A stretch of DNA of 54,571 nt, taken from positions 1-54,571 of the forward strand of contig CAIXXP010000015.1 of assembly GCA_903923465.1 (NCBI GenBank). The letters are read 5' to 3'. The notes beneath the pieces are model-generated. The model worked only from the letters and a program-made list of their open reading frames with translations, made no database searches and had not been told where the DNA came from. Made by a program: the position numbers and the translations under genes. The DNA is from an uncultured Sphingomonadales bacterium. Its GTDB lineage: Bacteria > Pseudomonadota > Alphaproteobacteria > Sphingomonadales > Sphingomonadaceae. Positions 42,731 to 50,025 of the stretch are shown here, in pieces; the first letter of the stretch is position 1, and each line of letters opens with the position of its first letter.

Positions 42731-43864
42731 ATGGCCATCGATTTTCACTTCGACGAACAGCAAAAGTTGATCCGCGACAGCGCGCGCGAGTTCTTCCGCA
42801 AGCATTGTCCACCCGCCGCCGTGCGCGCCGCCGCCAAGGCCACCGAGGATTTTCCCGCGGAGCTGTGGGCCGGCATGGCGGACATGGGCTGGCTGGGCAT
42901 CACGGTGGCGGAGGAATTCGGCGGGCTGGGGGCAAGTTTCCTCGACCTCTATGTGCTCTATCCCGAGATGGGGCGCTTTCTGGTGCCGGCACCGCATCTG
43001 GATGCGGTGGTCGTCGGCGCAGGGCTGGTCTCGGCGTTGGGTAGTGTGGAGCAGAAGCAGGCGATTTTGCGAGAGGTCGTGGCAGGCAAGTTGCTGATTG
43101 CCCCGGCGCTGACCGATACCGGCGGCTTCGGCGCCGAGGACATCACGACCGAGGCGCGGGGCGCGAATGGTGGCTATGTGCTGAATGGCACCAAACTGCT
43201 GGTCATGGCGGCGGGTGCCGCAAACCTGCTTGTTGTTGCGGCCCGCATTGCCGGCGCCGAGGGCGTGAGCCTGTTCCTGATCGACGCCGCCGCCCCGGGC
43301 GTGGCGCGCGAGAAGCTGCCCAATATCGCCGGCTATCCGCTCTACGCGGTCACTTTCACGGATGTGTCAGTTGGGGCCGAAGGCTTGCTGGGCGAGGCCG
43401 GGGGTGCGTGGCCGGCACTGGAGGCGGTGCTGGACAAGGCCGCCGTGCTGCAGGCGGCGATGGTGGCCGGCGCCGGCGAGCGGGTGCTCGAAATCGCGGT
43501 GGATTACGCCAAGAACCGCGTTCAGTTCGGCACGCCCATCGGCAAGCATCAGGCGGTGCAGTATCTGTGCACGGATGTCGCCGTGGCGCAGCGGCACACG
43601 GCGCTGCTAGCGTTGCATGCCGCCTGGCGCATCGACCGGGGCCTGCCTGTCGCGCGCGAGGCATCGTTGGCCAAGGCGATGGCGGCCAAGGCGGCGGCGG
43701 TGATGACCTTCAGCGCCCATGAGGTGCATGCCGGCATCGGCTTCATGGAGGACTACGACCTCTCGATGTATACGCGCCGGGCCAAGCACTGGGAATCGCA
43801 TCTGGGTGACCGGCGCCACCATCTGGAGCGGGCGATCGCCCTCACCCTGGAGCCGGCAGCCTAG
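42731..43864 (+). CDS. Acyl-CoA dehydrogenase family protein (second of adjacent pair)
   Basis: 377 residues beginning MAIDFHFDEQQKLIRDSAREFF, a standard N-terminal helical domain. The beta domain is less conserved than in its neighbour. The C-terminal part has NRVQFGTPIGKHQAVQY and a HEVHAGIGFMEDYDLS segment in place of the usual Q-hGG. AGGAGG ends 4 nt before the ATG at 42731; an earlier in-frame start at 42701 puts this site inside the gene. It is predicted to pair with the upstream protein. Convergent with the LLM gene at 43901. Confidence 0.9.
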   Translation: MAIDFHFDEQQKLIRDSAREFFRKHCPPAAVRAAAKATEDFPAELWAGMADMGWLGITVAEEFGGLGASFLDLYVLYPEMGRFLVPAPHLDAVVVGAGLVSALGSVEQKQAILREVVAGKLLIAPALTDTGGFGAEDITTEARGANGGYVLNGTKLLVMAAGAANLLVVAARIAGAEGVSLFLIDAAAPGVAREKLPNIAGYPLYAVTFTDVSVGAEGLLGEAGGAWPALEAVLDKAAVLQAAMVAGAGERVLEIAVDYAKNRVQFGTPIGKHQAVQYLCTDVAVAQRHTALLALHAAWRIDRGLPVAREASLAKAMAAKAAAVMTFSAHEVHAGIGFMEDYDLSMYTRRAKHWESHLGDRRHHLERAIALTLEPAA

Positions 43865-43900
43865 GCGCACTGGCGATCGAAGCGCTGTTTGGCGCCGGAC

Positions 43901-44833
43901 TCAGGCACCGAACTGCCGCATCGTTTCCCGGCAGAAGGCTGCCATCTGCGCGCTATCGTCGATGAATTGCGCTGGCTTGATGATGAGCGTGGAAAAGCCG
44001 CGTTCCTGCAAGGGTATCGAATTCTCCACGACGCGGCCCACCTCCAGCCGGTCGTCCGCGCCGGTGAAACTGTCGGAGACGATCGCCGCCAGTTCGATCT
44101 CGTCGAGGCTGCGGCCCGCCGCCTGCAGCGCGATGTCGAGTTGGCCCAGTTCCTCGGCGGATGGCGGCTTCAGCAGAAACAACCCTTGCGAATGGGTGAC
44201 GAGACGGCGCTGTATGGCCGGAATCAGCGATCGCCCGCCAGTCCACAAGGTGACGCCGCGGCCCAGCCGATAGGGTTCGGGGACCACGGAAATATCCTGG
44301 AAGGCGAAATGCTTGCCGGCAAAGCTGACCGGTGAGCGCTCGGTCCACAGCCGCTGCCAGATGTCGAGCTGCTCATCGAGGATGGCGCCGCGCTGGTGGA
44401 ACGGCACGCCGAGCGCCGCATATTCCTCTTCCTGCCAACTCACGCTGGGCAGTACGATCAGGCGCCCCTCGCTCAACAGGTCCAGCGTGGCCATCTCCTT
44501 GGCCAGCATCAGCGGGTGACGCAGCGGCGCGATGACGGATGCCGCCAGCAGCCGGATGCGCGACGTGACCGCGGCAATGGCGCTGAACAGATGCAGGTTG
44601 CTGGGGTGCGGATAGTCCGGCACCTGATTGCCGGCCATCAGCCAGTCGCGCGGATTGACGGGCGGCGCGATGAAGCAGGAGTTCGGCCCCATCACGACGT
44701 GTTCGCCGATCATGAAACCATCGATGCCGGCATCCTCGGCCTCGCGGGCAAAGCGGACGATGGCCTTCAGATCGCGCGGATCCGTCATCGTCCAGCTTTC
44801 GCTGAGCAGGAGTATGAGCCTGGGCTTTTTCAT
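43901..44833 (-). CDS. LLM class flavin-dependent oxidoreductase
   Basis: 310 residues of luciferase-like TIM barrel. Seen are DGFMIGEHVVMG, RLLAASVIAPLRHPLMLAKEMATLDLLSEGRL and PEPYRLGRGVTLWTGG. GGAAGG lies 9 nt before the ATG, immediately after a strong inverted repeat, so its translation may be controlled. It follows the Rieske oxygenase and ferredoxin genes on the same strand and may be co-transcribed with them. The type of oxidation is unknown. Confidence 0.86.
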   Translation of the reverse strand: MKKPRLILLLSESWTMTDPRDLKAIVRFAREAEDAGIDGFMIGEHVVMGPNSCFIAPPVNPRDWLMAGNQVPDYPHPSNLHLFSAIAAVTSRIRLLAASVIAPLRHPLMLAKEMATLDLLSEGRLIVLPSVSWQEEEYAALGVPFHQRGAILDEQLDIWQRLWTERSPVSFAGKHFAFQDISVVPEPYRLGRGVTLWTGGRSLIPAIQRRLVTHSQGLFLLKPPSAEELGQLDIALQAAGRSLDEIELAAIVSDSFTGADDRLEVGRVVENSIPLQERGFSTLIIKPAQFIDDSAQMAAFCRETMRQFGA

Positions 44834-44847
44834 CCACTATGACCTTC

Positions 44848-44882
44848 CGCTGGCATCGCATGATCTCTCACCGATGCCAGCG
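44848..44882 (-). promoter_or_regulatory. Inverted repeat with 11-nt arms just upstream of LLM ribosome binding site
   Basis: Arms CGCTGGCATCG (44848-44858) and CGATGCCAGCG (44872-44882) are perfectly complementary around a 13-nt loop. The stem ends next to the GGAAGG site of the LLM gene at 44833 and starts 67 nt after the ferredoxin stop. No U-tract follows. It may be a terminator variant, an operator, or a leader hairpin that tunes translation. Confidence 0.5.
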
Positions 44883-44949
44883 TACCGACCAAGGCCGTTT
44901 GGCGGCAACCTAAATCGTCGCAATCGTTCCATGAGACCGACACGCGCCG

Positions 44950-45282
44950 CTATTGCGAATCGGCGGGGGCCTGTTTTGGCGTGCGGACGCCGAAGCGATA
45001 GACCTCCATGTCGCGATTGACGCAGACCTGGCACGCGAGCCGGATCTCGCCCTCCATGACCGTGGCCGCCGGCACGCGCTGCAGCAGCAGGCGCTCGGCG
45101 GGGGCGGGCGGGTCGTCCGCCAGTCCGCCCACCACCTCGCCATAGCACACGCCGCATTCGCTGACCCCGCCGCATACGCGGGGCCAGCGGATGCCATGGC
45201 GCAGCGCGGCCGCCGACAGCCGCTCTCCCGCCTCCGCCTCGAAGGTGAAGCCGGAGGGCAATAGGGTCACCTGATAGGCCAT
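44950..45282 (-). CDS. [2Fe-2S] ferredoxin (CDX5CX2C type)
   Basis: 110 residues. Cluster ligands are C37, C43 and C46 (VCGGVSECGVC) and C84 (RLACQVC). The five-residue gap between the first two cysteines resembles the adrenodoxin/putidaredoxin class rather than plant ferredoxins, a class that serves P450 and Rieske oxygenases. The gene starts 11 nt after the Rieske oxygenase stop, so it is almost certainly its electron donor; it could also serve the P450 at 38924. No ferredoxin reductase gene is in the window. Confidence 0.88.
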   Translation of the reverse strand: MAYQVTLLPSGFTFEAEAGERLSAAALRHGIRWPRVCGGVSECGVCYGEVVGGLADDPPAPAERLLLQRVPAATVMEGEIRLACQVCVNRDMEVYRFGVRTPKQAPADSQ

Positions 45283-45293
45283 GCCGCCAACCG

Positions 45294-46694
45294 TCAGATG
45301 GTGCCCTGAATATAGCGCTCCAGCGTCTCGTGGTAATGGCGGATGCGCTGGTCGGAATAACGCGCAAGGTTCAGCACCCCCGAGCGGTTGGCCTTCATGC
45401 CGTTCTGGATCTGCGGGAAATTGGCCACATCCTGATCGAGCAGGAAGCCCAGATATTCAAACCCCGGCAGGTCGGCGAGCTTGCCGCCCTCGGGCAGCTC
45501 GATGATCGGGCCGCTCGGCGGGCGCTCGCCCTCATAGGGCACGAACAGCGAGATTTCCCAGATGCTTTCGTCTGGTCCATTGCCCGGGCGGAAGCGGTAG
45601 AAGATCGGGTTCGACCAGGAGGGCCAGAGGACGAAGTTGGGGAAGAGCAGATATTCGTTGCCATCGACCAGTTCGGCCTCCGAGACATTGGTCGTATCGA
45701 TGTTCATCCGCTCTTTGTAGGTCTGGCGGGTCAACCGGGCGATGCCATCCCGAATCGTCTCGCCGGGCAGCAGGTCACCGTCGGGCGTGCCGAAGGATTC
45801 GGGCAGATACATGCCGGTGAACAGGTCGAACCCATCCTGCTCCGCCAGCGGGTCCAGCGAATTGTCCGAGACGAAGCCGGTCATCGAATGAAAGCGGCTG
45901 AAATGCGGTTCATCGGGCCACACGTCATATTGCGAGGCGGTGTCGGCGGCGAACTGGATGGCCTGCGGATGCGTGGCGGTAACGTGCATCGTCTCCAGAA
46001 AGGCATCCATGCCCGATTTCCAGTTGGTCTTGCACTTCACGATGGCGGTGACGGCGCGATAGCGGCTGGTGGTGAAGTCCCAGCATTCCCACTGCTCGAC
46101 CATCTTGCCCATATAATCGAGCAGTGGCTTGGCATTGTCGTCGAAGTTGACGAAGACGAAGCCGTTCCACGTCTCGCATCGCACCTGGCGCAGCGGCAGA
46201 TTGTTGCGATCGAACTGCGGGAAGTCCCATTCCGTGGGGATCCAGCGGCAATCGCCTTCAATGCTCCAGGTGAAGGCGTGATAGGGGCAGCGGATATGGT
46301 GGATGTTGCTGTCGCTGGCGCAGAGTTCGATGCCGCGGTGTGGGCAGCTGTTTTCAAACGCCTTGATCGAGCCATCATGCTGACGGACGAGAACCACCGA
46401 CTGGCCGACATTGCGATAGACGATGGTATCGCCGGGGTTGGGCATGTCGAAGGACCAGGCGGCGCACTGCCACACCCGGCTCCACATGTGCTTCACCTCC
46501 AGCTCGTGATAGGCGGGATCGGTGTAACGCGCGGTGGGGATCGGCACGACCGGCATGACATAGTCCGATCGCTCCAGCAGCGTGGCGGGCGGCGGCACGC
46601 TGTCGGCCCGCAGCACCGCCTGCAGGTCGAGGCCCGGGCCAGCGGTGTGATGAGGGGGGACCGGCGGCTCGAACCGATCGGGGGTCTTGTTCAC
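45294..46694 (-). CDS. Rieske non-heme iron oxygenase, aromatic-ring-hydroxylating alpha subunit
   Basis: 466 residues. The Rieske cluster C117-P-H119 ... C136-P-Y-H139 has the usual CxH-X16-CxxH form. The mononuclear iron site has D230, H237 and H242 (GMDAFLETMHVTATHP). It should insert oxygen into an aromatic, alicyclic or other hydrophobic substrate. No beta subunit or reductase is adjacent; the ferredoxin follows directly. GAGGAG abuts the ATG at 46700 but lies 6 nt before the GTG at 46694, so I take the GTG. A perfect FNR-type box lies about 60 nt upstream. Probably a homo-oligomeric three-component system. Confidence 0.92.
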   Translation of the reverse strand: MNKTPDRFEPPVPPHHTAGPGLDLQAVLRADSVPPPATLLERSDYVMPVVPIPTARYTDPAYHELEVKHMWSRVWQCAAWSFDMPNPGDTIVYRNVGQSVVLVRQHDGSIKAFENSCPHRGIELCASDSNIHHIRCPYHAFTWSIEGDCRWIPTEWDFPQFDRNNLPLRQVRCETWNGFVFVNFDDNAKPLLDYMGKMVEQWECWDFTTSRYRAVTAIVKCKTNWKSGMDAFLETMHVTATHPQAIQFAADTASQYDVWPDEPHFSRFHSMTGFVSDNSLDPLAEQDGFDLFTGMYLPESFGTPDGDLLPGETIRDGIARLTRQTYKERMNIDTTNVSEAELVDGNEYLLFPNFVLWPSWSNPIFYRFRPGNGPDESIWEISLFVPYEGERPPSGPIIELPEGGKLADLPGFEYLGFLLDQDVANFPQIQNGMKANRSGVLNLARYSDQRIRHYHETLERYIQGTI

Positions 46695-46753
46695 GGGCAT
46701 CTCCTCGGGGTTATTTTCTGCCCGGGAGTGTGGGCGCGCAGGCGCCGCGAACC

Positions 46754-46767
46754 TTGATCTGGATCAA
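46754..46767. promoter_or_regulatory. FNR/Anr-type box TTGAT-CTGG-ATCAA upstream of Rieske oxygenase
   Basis: Exact match to the FNR/FixK/Anr consensus TTGAT-N4-ATCAA, here TTGATC-TG-GATCAA, centred about 66 nt before the preferred GTG start at 46694. The gap between this gene and the IclR gene holds no other element I recognise. No FNR-family gene is in the window. Confidence 0.55.
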
Positions 46768-46830
46768 ATGACCTGGCCGATGTCCCGCGCATATGTGTTG
46801 CTTGGGGGGCCAGCGGCCTGGGGAAGGCCC

Positions 46831-47661
46831 TTATTGCGGCAGAGGCGGCTGGCCGAAACTGCTGCGGCCGAAACAGCTGTTGATCGTGCTGCGCACCAGC
46901 TCCGCCAGCACCGGTTCCTGTTCGCGCACGCGCGCAATCGGCCCGCCCAATCCGACAACCAGCGCCGGATGCCCGGGAATCGCGGGCAGGGGTACCGCAA
47001 TCGCCCAGTTGTCGGGAATGATGTCCTCGCGCAGCGAAGAGGCATAACCCCGGCGTTTGAACGTCTGGACGATCTCGCTCATCGAGGCTGCCGCCCGGCC
47101 GCAAGCCCTGCTGCGGAAAACCCGGCGCGCGATCTCGTCGAGTTCCCCGGGCGACTTGACCATCATCACCGCGCCGCCGGCGGCGGTGCCGAACACCGGC
47201 AGCGTGGCGCCTTCGTAAATATTGCCCGGGGGAGGGACGTCGCCCGGGGTGACCGAGATGACCTGAACCTGATGCACCTGATGCGCAAACAGCACGACAT
47301 TCTGGCCGCTCCGGTCGCGCAGCAGATTGGCGAAAGCCTCCAGCCGCGGCAGATGCGGCGGATTGGGGTGAACGCTGGCCAGCCATTGCGCGAACAAGGC
47401 GGCCCTGATGCCGGGGAAATAGGACTTCAGCTTCCTGTCGAAGTCCAGATAGCCAACCTCGGCCAGTGTCTTTAGCAAATCGTTGGTGCTGGAAGGTGCC
47501 AGATCCAGCATCTCGGCGATCTCGCACCCGCGCAGCGGCCGTTTCAGCCGGCGGAAAAGATCGAGCACCTCTGCCACCCGCGCCCCGGATTTGACGCGTG
47601 GCTCACCCCGCTGCCGCCGCCCGGCGCCATCGTCGGGGAACGTGTTCGCTGCCCTAGCCAT
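46831..47661 (-). CDS. IclR family transcriptional regulator (first)
   Basis: 276 residues. The N-terminal winged helix (about 25-85, CEIAEMLDLAPSSTNDLLKTLAEVGYLDFD) and the C-terminal effector domain (GATLPVFGTAAGGAVMMV; ISVTPGDVPPPGN; AVPLPAIPGHPALVVGLGGP) are recognisable. IclR regulators commonly control aromatic or acyl catabolism with a pathway metabolite as effector. It lies directly upstream of the Rieske oxygenase on the same strand, 130 nt from it, so it may regulate that operon. A TTGCA-N5-TGCAA palindrome sits upstream of its start and may be its autoregulatory site. Confidence 0.85.
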   Translation of the reverse strand: MARAANTFPDDGAGRRQRGEPRVKSGARVAEVLDLFRRLKRPLRGCEIAEMLDLAPSSTNDLLKTLAEVGYLDFDRKLKSYFPGIRAALFAQWLASVHPNPPHLPRLEAFANLLRDRSGQNVVLFAHQVHQVQVISVTPGDVPPPGNIYEGATLPVFGTAAGGAVMMVKSPGELDEIARRVFRSRACGRAAASMSEIVQTFKRRGYASSLREDIIPDNWAIAVPLPAIPGHPALVVGLGGPIARVREQEPVLAELVRSTINSCFGRSSFGQPPLPQ

Positions 47662-47724
47662 TGCCCCAGCACTTTCCCGTTATCGCCGCTTTTGCGCGGC
47701 GTTACCGGCCAACTGACCACACCG

Positions 47725-47739
47725 TTGCAGTTTTTGCAA
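47725..47739. promoter_or_regulatory. Candidate operator TTGCA-GTTTT-TGCAA upstream of first IclR gene
   Basis: Perfect 5-nt arms with a 5-nt spacer (15 nt in all) lie 64 nt before the IclR start and 40 nt after the flavin oxygenase gene. IclR-type operators are often 15-nt palindromes of this kind. A second, shorter GC stem occurs at 47684-47701. Confidence 0.35.
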
Positions 47740-47778
47740 GGGGCTTGCGCGGCGGGGCGATGCCCGCCGGTGCGCGGT

Positions 47779-48987
47779 TCAGACCATATCGGTCTTTTCC
47801 AGCGGCAGGCCCAGCGCAACCTTGCCCTCCATGATCGCGGCGCGGTCACAATCCATGATGGCGTGGCTCTTGAGCACCTCGACATCGCGTTGCCGGCGTT
47901 GCAACGGCGAGGATTCGAAATAGCTCGACCCGCCCGAGGACAGGGTGATCTTCTGCAGGATTTCGGCCGCCATGCGTGCAACACGGCTGGCATTCTGGCG
48001 GATCGCGACGCGCTGGGGGATTTCCATGCCCTGCCGGCCCTCATAGGCATCGACAATCTGCCTGATCGAATCGTGCCAGATCGTCTGGGCCAGCCGCAAG
48101 GTGCCGATGATCTCGCCCAGCCGCAGGTGCGATTCCGTGCGGTCGACCTGGCGCGAGCCGCCGGTGAAGGCGATGATGCGCTTGTTGATCGTGTCGCGGA
48201 ACTCGTCGACCGCCGCCTCGGCCGAGCCCAGCGCTATGCCGGAAATCGTCATCAGCACGGTGGGGAAAAAGGGATAGCTGGCAAAAGGTTCGTCATCGTG
48301 CACGGGATGGGCCTGCGTGCCCATCATCGCCTCGTTGGGCGCAACCCGGTGGGCGGGGGCGAACACCCGATCCGCGACCACGGTGTTGCTGCCCGTGCCG
48401 CGCAGGCCGGAGGTGTGCCAGACATCCTCGACGACCACATCCTTGACCGGCAGCACCGCGAGGTGGACAACGCCATCGACGTCGACCTTCATGTTTACCC
48501 ATTCCGAATGCATGATCGCGGAGTTCCATTCGGAACGCGCGGTGATGAGATAGCCGCCCTCCACCTTCTCGGCGGTGCCCAGCTTGGCCAGGGCGCCTGC
48601 CATCATGCCGGGGAATTCGCCGGCCAGAAGGTCCTCCTGCAGGGCCAGCGGCGCCTTGGCGAACATCCAGCTATGCTGCGCCAGAAACACCAGCGTCCAG
48701 GCGGAGGAGGCGCAACCATGGGCCAGGATGCGCGAGCTGTTGGCCAGAGCCGAAAGGCCCAGCCCCGAGCCGCCGAAATAGCGCGGACGAAAGGCGGAGA
48801 GGTAGCCGGAAGCCCGGGCGTCGATCATGGTCTGTTCGGGGAGCTGCCGCAGCCGCTCGGTCTCGGGTGCCCGCGCCAGCAGGTCCGGTACCATGGCCTC
48901 CAGCCGCGCCAGCAGAACGGCTTCCGTCAGGCCCTCCTCGGGGTGTGGCGCCACTGCGGGCTTGGTGGCTTCTGCTGCATCTGTCAT
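47779..48987 (-). CDS. Acyl-CoA-dehydrogenase-fold flavin monooxygenase (HsaA/HpaB-like oxygenase component)
   Basis: 402 residues with acyl-CoA dehydrogenase architecture but several features of group D flavin monooxygenases: RYFGGSGLGLSALANSSRILAHGCASSAWTLVF near the N-terminus, VEDVWHTSGLRGTGSN, and a C-terminal SSGGSSYFESSPLQRRQRDVEVLKSH. These resemble HsaA- and DszC-type enzymes, which hydroxylate phenols or oxidise sulfur with reduced flavin from a separate reductase. No reductase is nearby. The ATG at 48987 is preferred over the longer in-frame start at 49410, whose N-terminal 140 residues look non-coding. It is divergent from the second IclR gene with a 28-nt palindrome between. Confidence 0.82.
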   Translation of the reverse strand: MTDAAEATKPAVAPHPEEGLTEAVLLARLEAMVPDLLARAPETERLRQLPEQTMIDARASGYLSAFRPRYFGGSGLGLSALANSSRILAHGCASSAWTLVFLAQHSWMFAKAPLALQEDLLAGEFPGMMAGALAKLGTAEKVEGGYLITARSEWNSAIMHSEWVNMKVDVDGVVHLAVLPVKDVVVEDVWHTSGLRGTGSNTVVADRVFAPAHRVAPNEAMMGTQAHPVHDDEPFASYPFFPTVLMTISGIALGSAEAAVDEFRDTINKRIIAFTGGSRQVDRTESHLRLGEIIGTLRLAQTIWHDSIRQIVDAYEGRQGMEIPQRVAIRQNASRVARMAAEILQKITLSSGGSSYFESSPLQRRQRDVEVLKSHAIMDCDRAAIMEGKVALGLPLEKTDMV

Positions 48988-49075
48988 GACCGTTGCACTT
49001 TCGCATCCTGAGGTAGGCTTTGGCGCAGGTTTCTCCTCGCCGGGCGCAGGGTCAAGCTGAAACGCCGGTAGCACG

Positions 49076-49103
49076 CCGGGAATTCGCCTATGCGAATTCC
49101 CGG
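49076..49103. promoter_or_regulatory. 28-nt inverted repeat with core TTCGC-CTAT-GCGAA (IclR-type operator)
   Basis: Perfect 12-nt arms (CCGGGAATTCGC and GCGAATTCCCGG) flank CTAT in the 260-nt gap between the divergent flavin oxygenase and second IclR gene. The same TTC-N-C-CTAT-G-N-GAA core occurs at 52115-52130. Such a site between a regulator and its divergent target is a classic operator position. Confidence 0.65.
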
Positions 49104-49247
49104 GCTCGGTGGCGGGGGGATGAGCGGGCGGGCGACGTCGACCGGACGATGTTATCGGGATGACCAACGCCGCGAAGATGCATAAGGAGATTTCAAGCGC
49201 GATGCGCGCGCTGAGCTGCGGACAGCGCGCAAGGGGGTAGGGCGACG

Positions 49248-50021
49248 ATGGCAGTGGATGTGAAGAGCACCGACAATTCTTCCGTAAAATCGGCGACCCG
49301 CACGCTCGACATTCTGGAGTTTGTCGCCAACGCGCCGACCTGCCCCAGCCTTCCCGAAATTTCGCAAGAACTGGCCATTCCGAAAAGCTCGTTGTCCCTG
49401 CTGCTGACAACGCTCGTGCAGCGGGATTATCTGCGGCATATCGGTCCGCGCGGGGGGTTCGGGCTTGGCCCGGCCAGCCAGCGCTTTGCCGATCAGGTGA
49501 GCCGGGCGCGCGGTGCGGTGGCCCGGGTTATGCCGTTTCTGCGCGGGATAAACCGCGCTTTGAACGAGACGACCGGCTATTTCGAATGGCGCGACGACGA
49601 GATGGAATGCGTGGAAACCCAACCCTGCACGCAGCAATTGTCCTATTCCATGCGCATCGGCGAGCGCTCGCGGCCCTATGCCAGTGCTTGTGGGAAGGTG
49701 CTGCTGGCGCAGCTGAGCGACGCGGAACTGGAGGCCTACCTCCGCTCGATTGAGCTGATACCCTATACCGGCAGCACCGTGGTTGATCGGGACCGGCTGC
49801 TGGCGGAGATCGCGGATATTCGCCGCACGGGCGTCGGCCGGGCCTTTGGCGAGTATGCGGCGGGGGTTATCGCCATCGCGGTCGCCCTGCCCAGAAGTGG
49901 GGCCACGCCCGGGGCCATCAACGTTGCGGTGCCCGAAAGCCGATACAATGCCGAGCTGGACCGGGCGATTGTCGCCCAGCTTCAGGCAGCCTGCCGCGCA
50001 TTGCGCACGGAGACCGCCTGA
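49248..50021 (+). CDS. IclR family transcriptional regulator (second)
   Basis: 257 residues. The N-terminal winged helix at about 10-70 (SATRTLDILEFVANAPTCPSLPEIS; IPKSSLSLLLTTLVQRDYL) and the effector domain (YSMRIGERSRPYASACGKVLLAQL; GRAFGEYAAGVIAIAVALP) are clear. GGGGGTAGGG precedes the ATG. The gene converges on the LLM gene with only 4 nt between. Matching inverted repeats in the two flanking divergent regions make it the likely regulator of both the flavin oxygenase and the hydrolase-LLM operon. Confidence 0.88.
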   Translation: MAVDVKSTDNSSVKSATRTLDILEFVANAPTCPSLPEISQELAIPKSSLSLLLTTLVQRDYLRHIGPRGGFGLGPASQRFADQVSRARGAVARVMPFLRGINRALNETTGYFEWRDDEMECVETQPCTQQLSYSMRIGERSRPYASACGKVLLAQLSDAELEAYLRSIELIPYTGSTVVDRDRLLAEIADIRRTGVGRAFGEYAAGVIAIAVALPRSGATPGAINVAVPESRYNAELDRAIVAQLQAACRALRTETA

Positions 50022-50025
50022 AGCA

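Noticed and set aside
49000..49410. N-terminal extension of the flavin oxygenase gene
   Set aside because: It runs through the divergent promoter region and the 28-nt palindrome and overlaps the IclR gene; the residues are not family-like.
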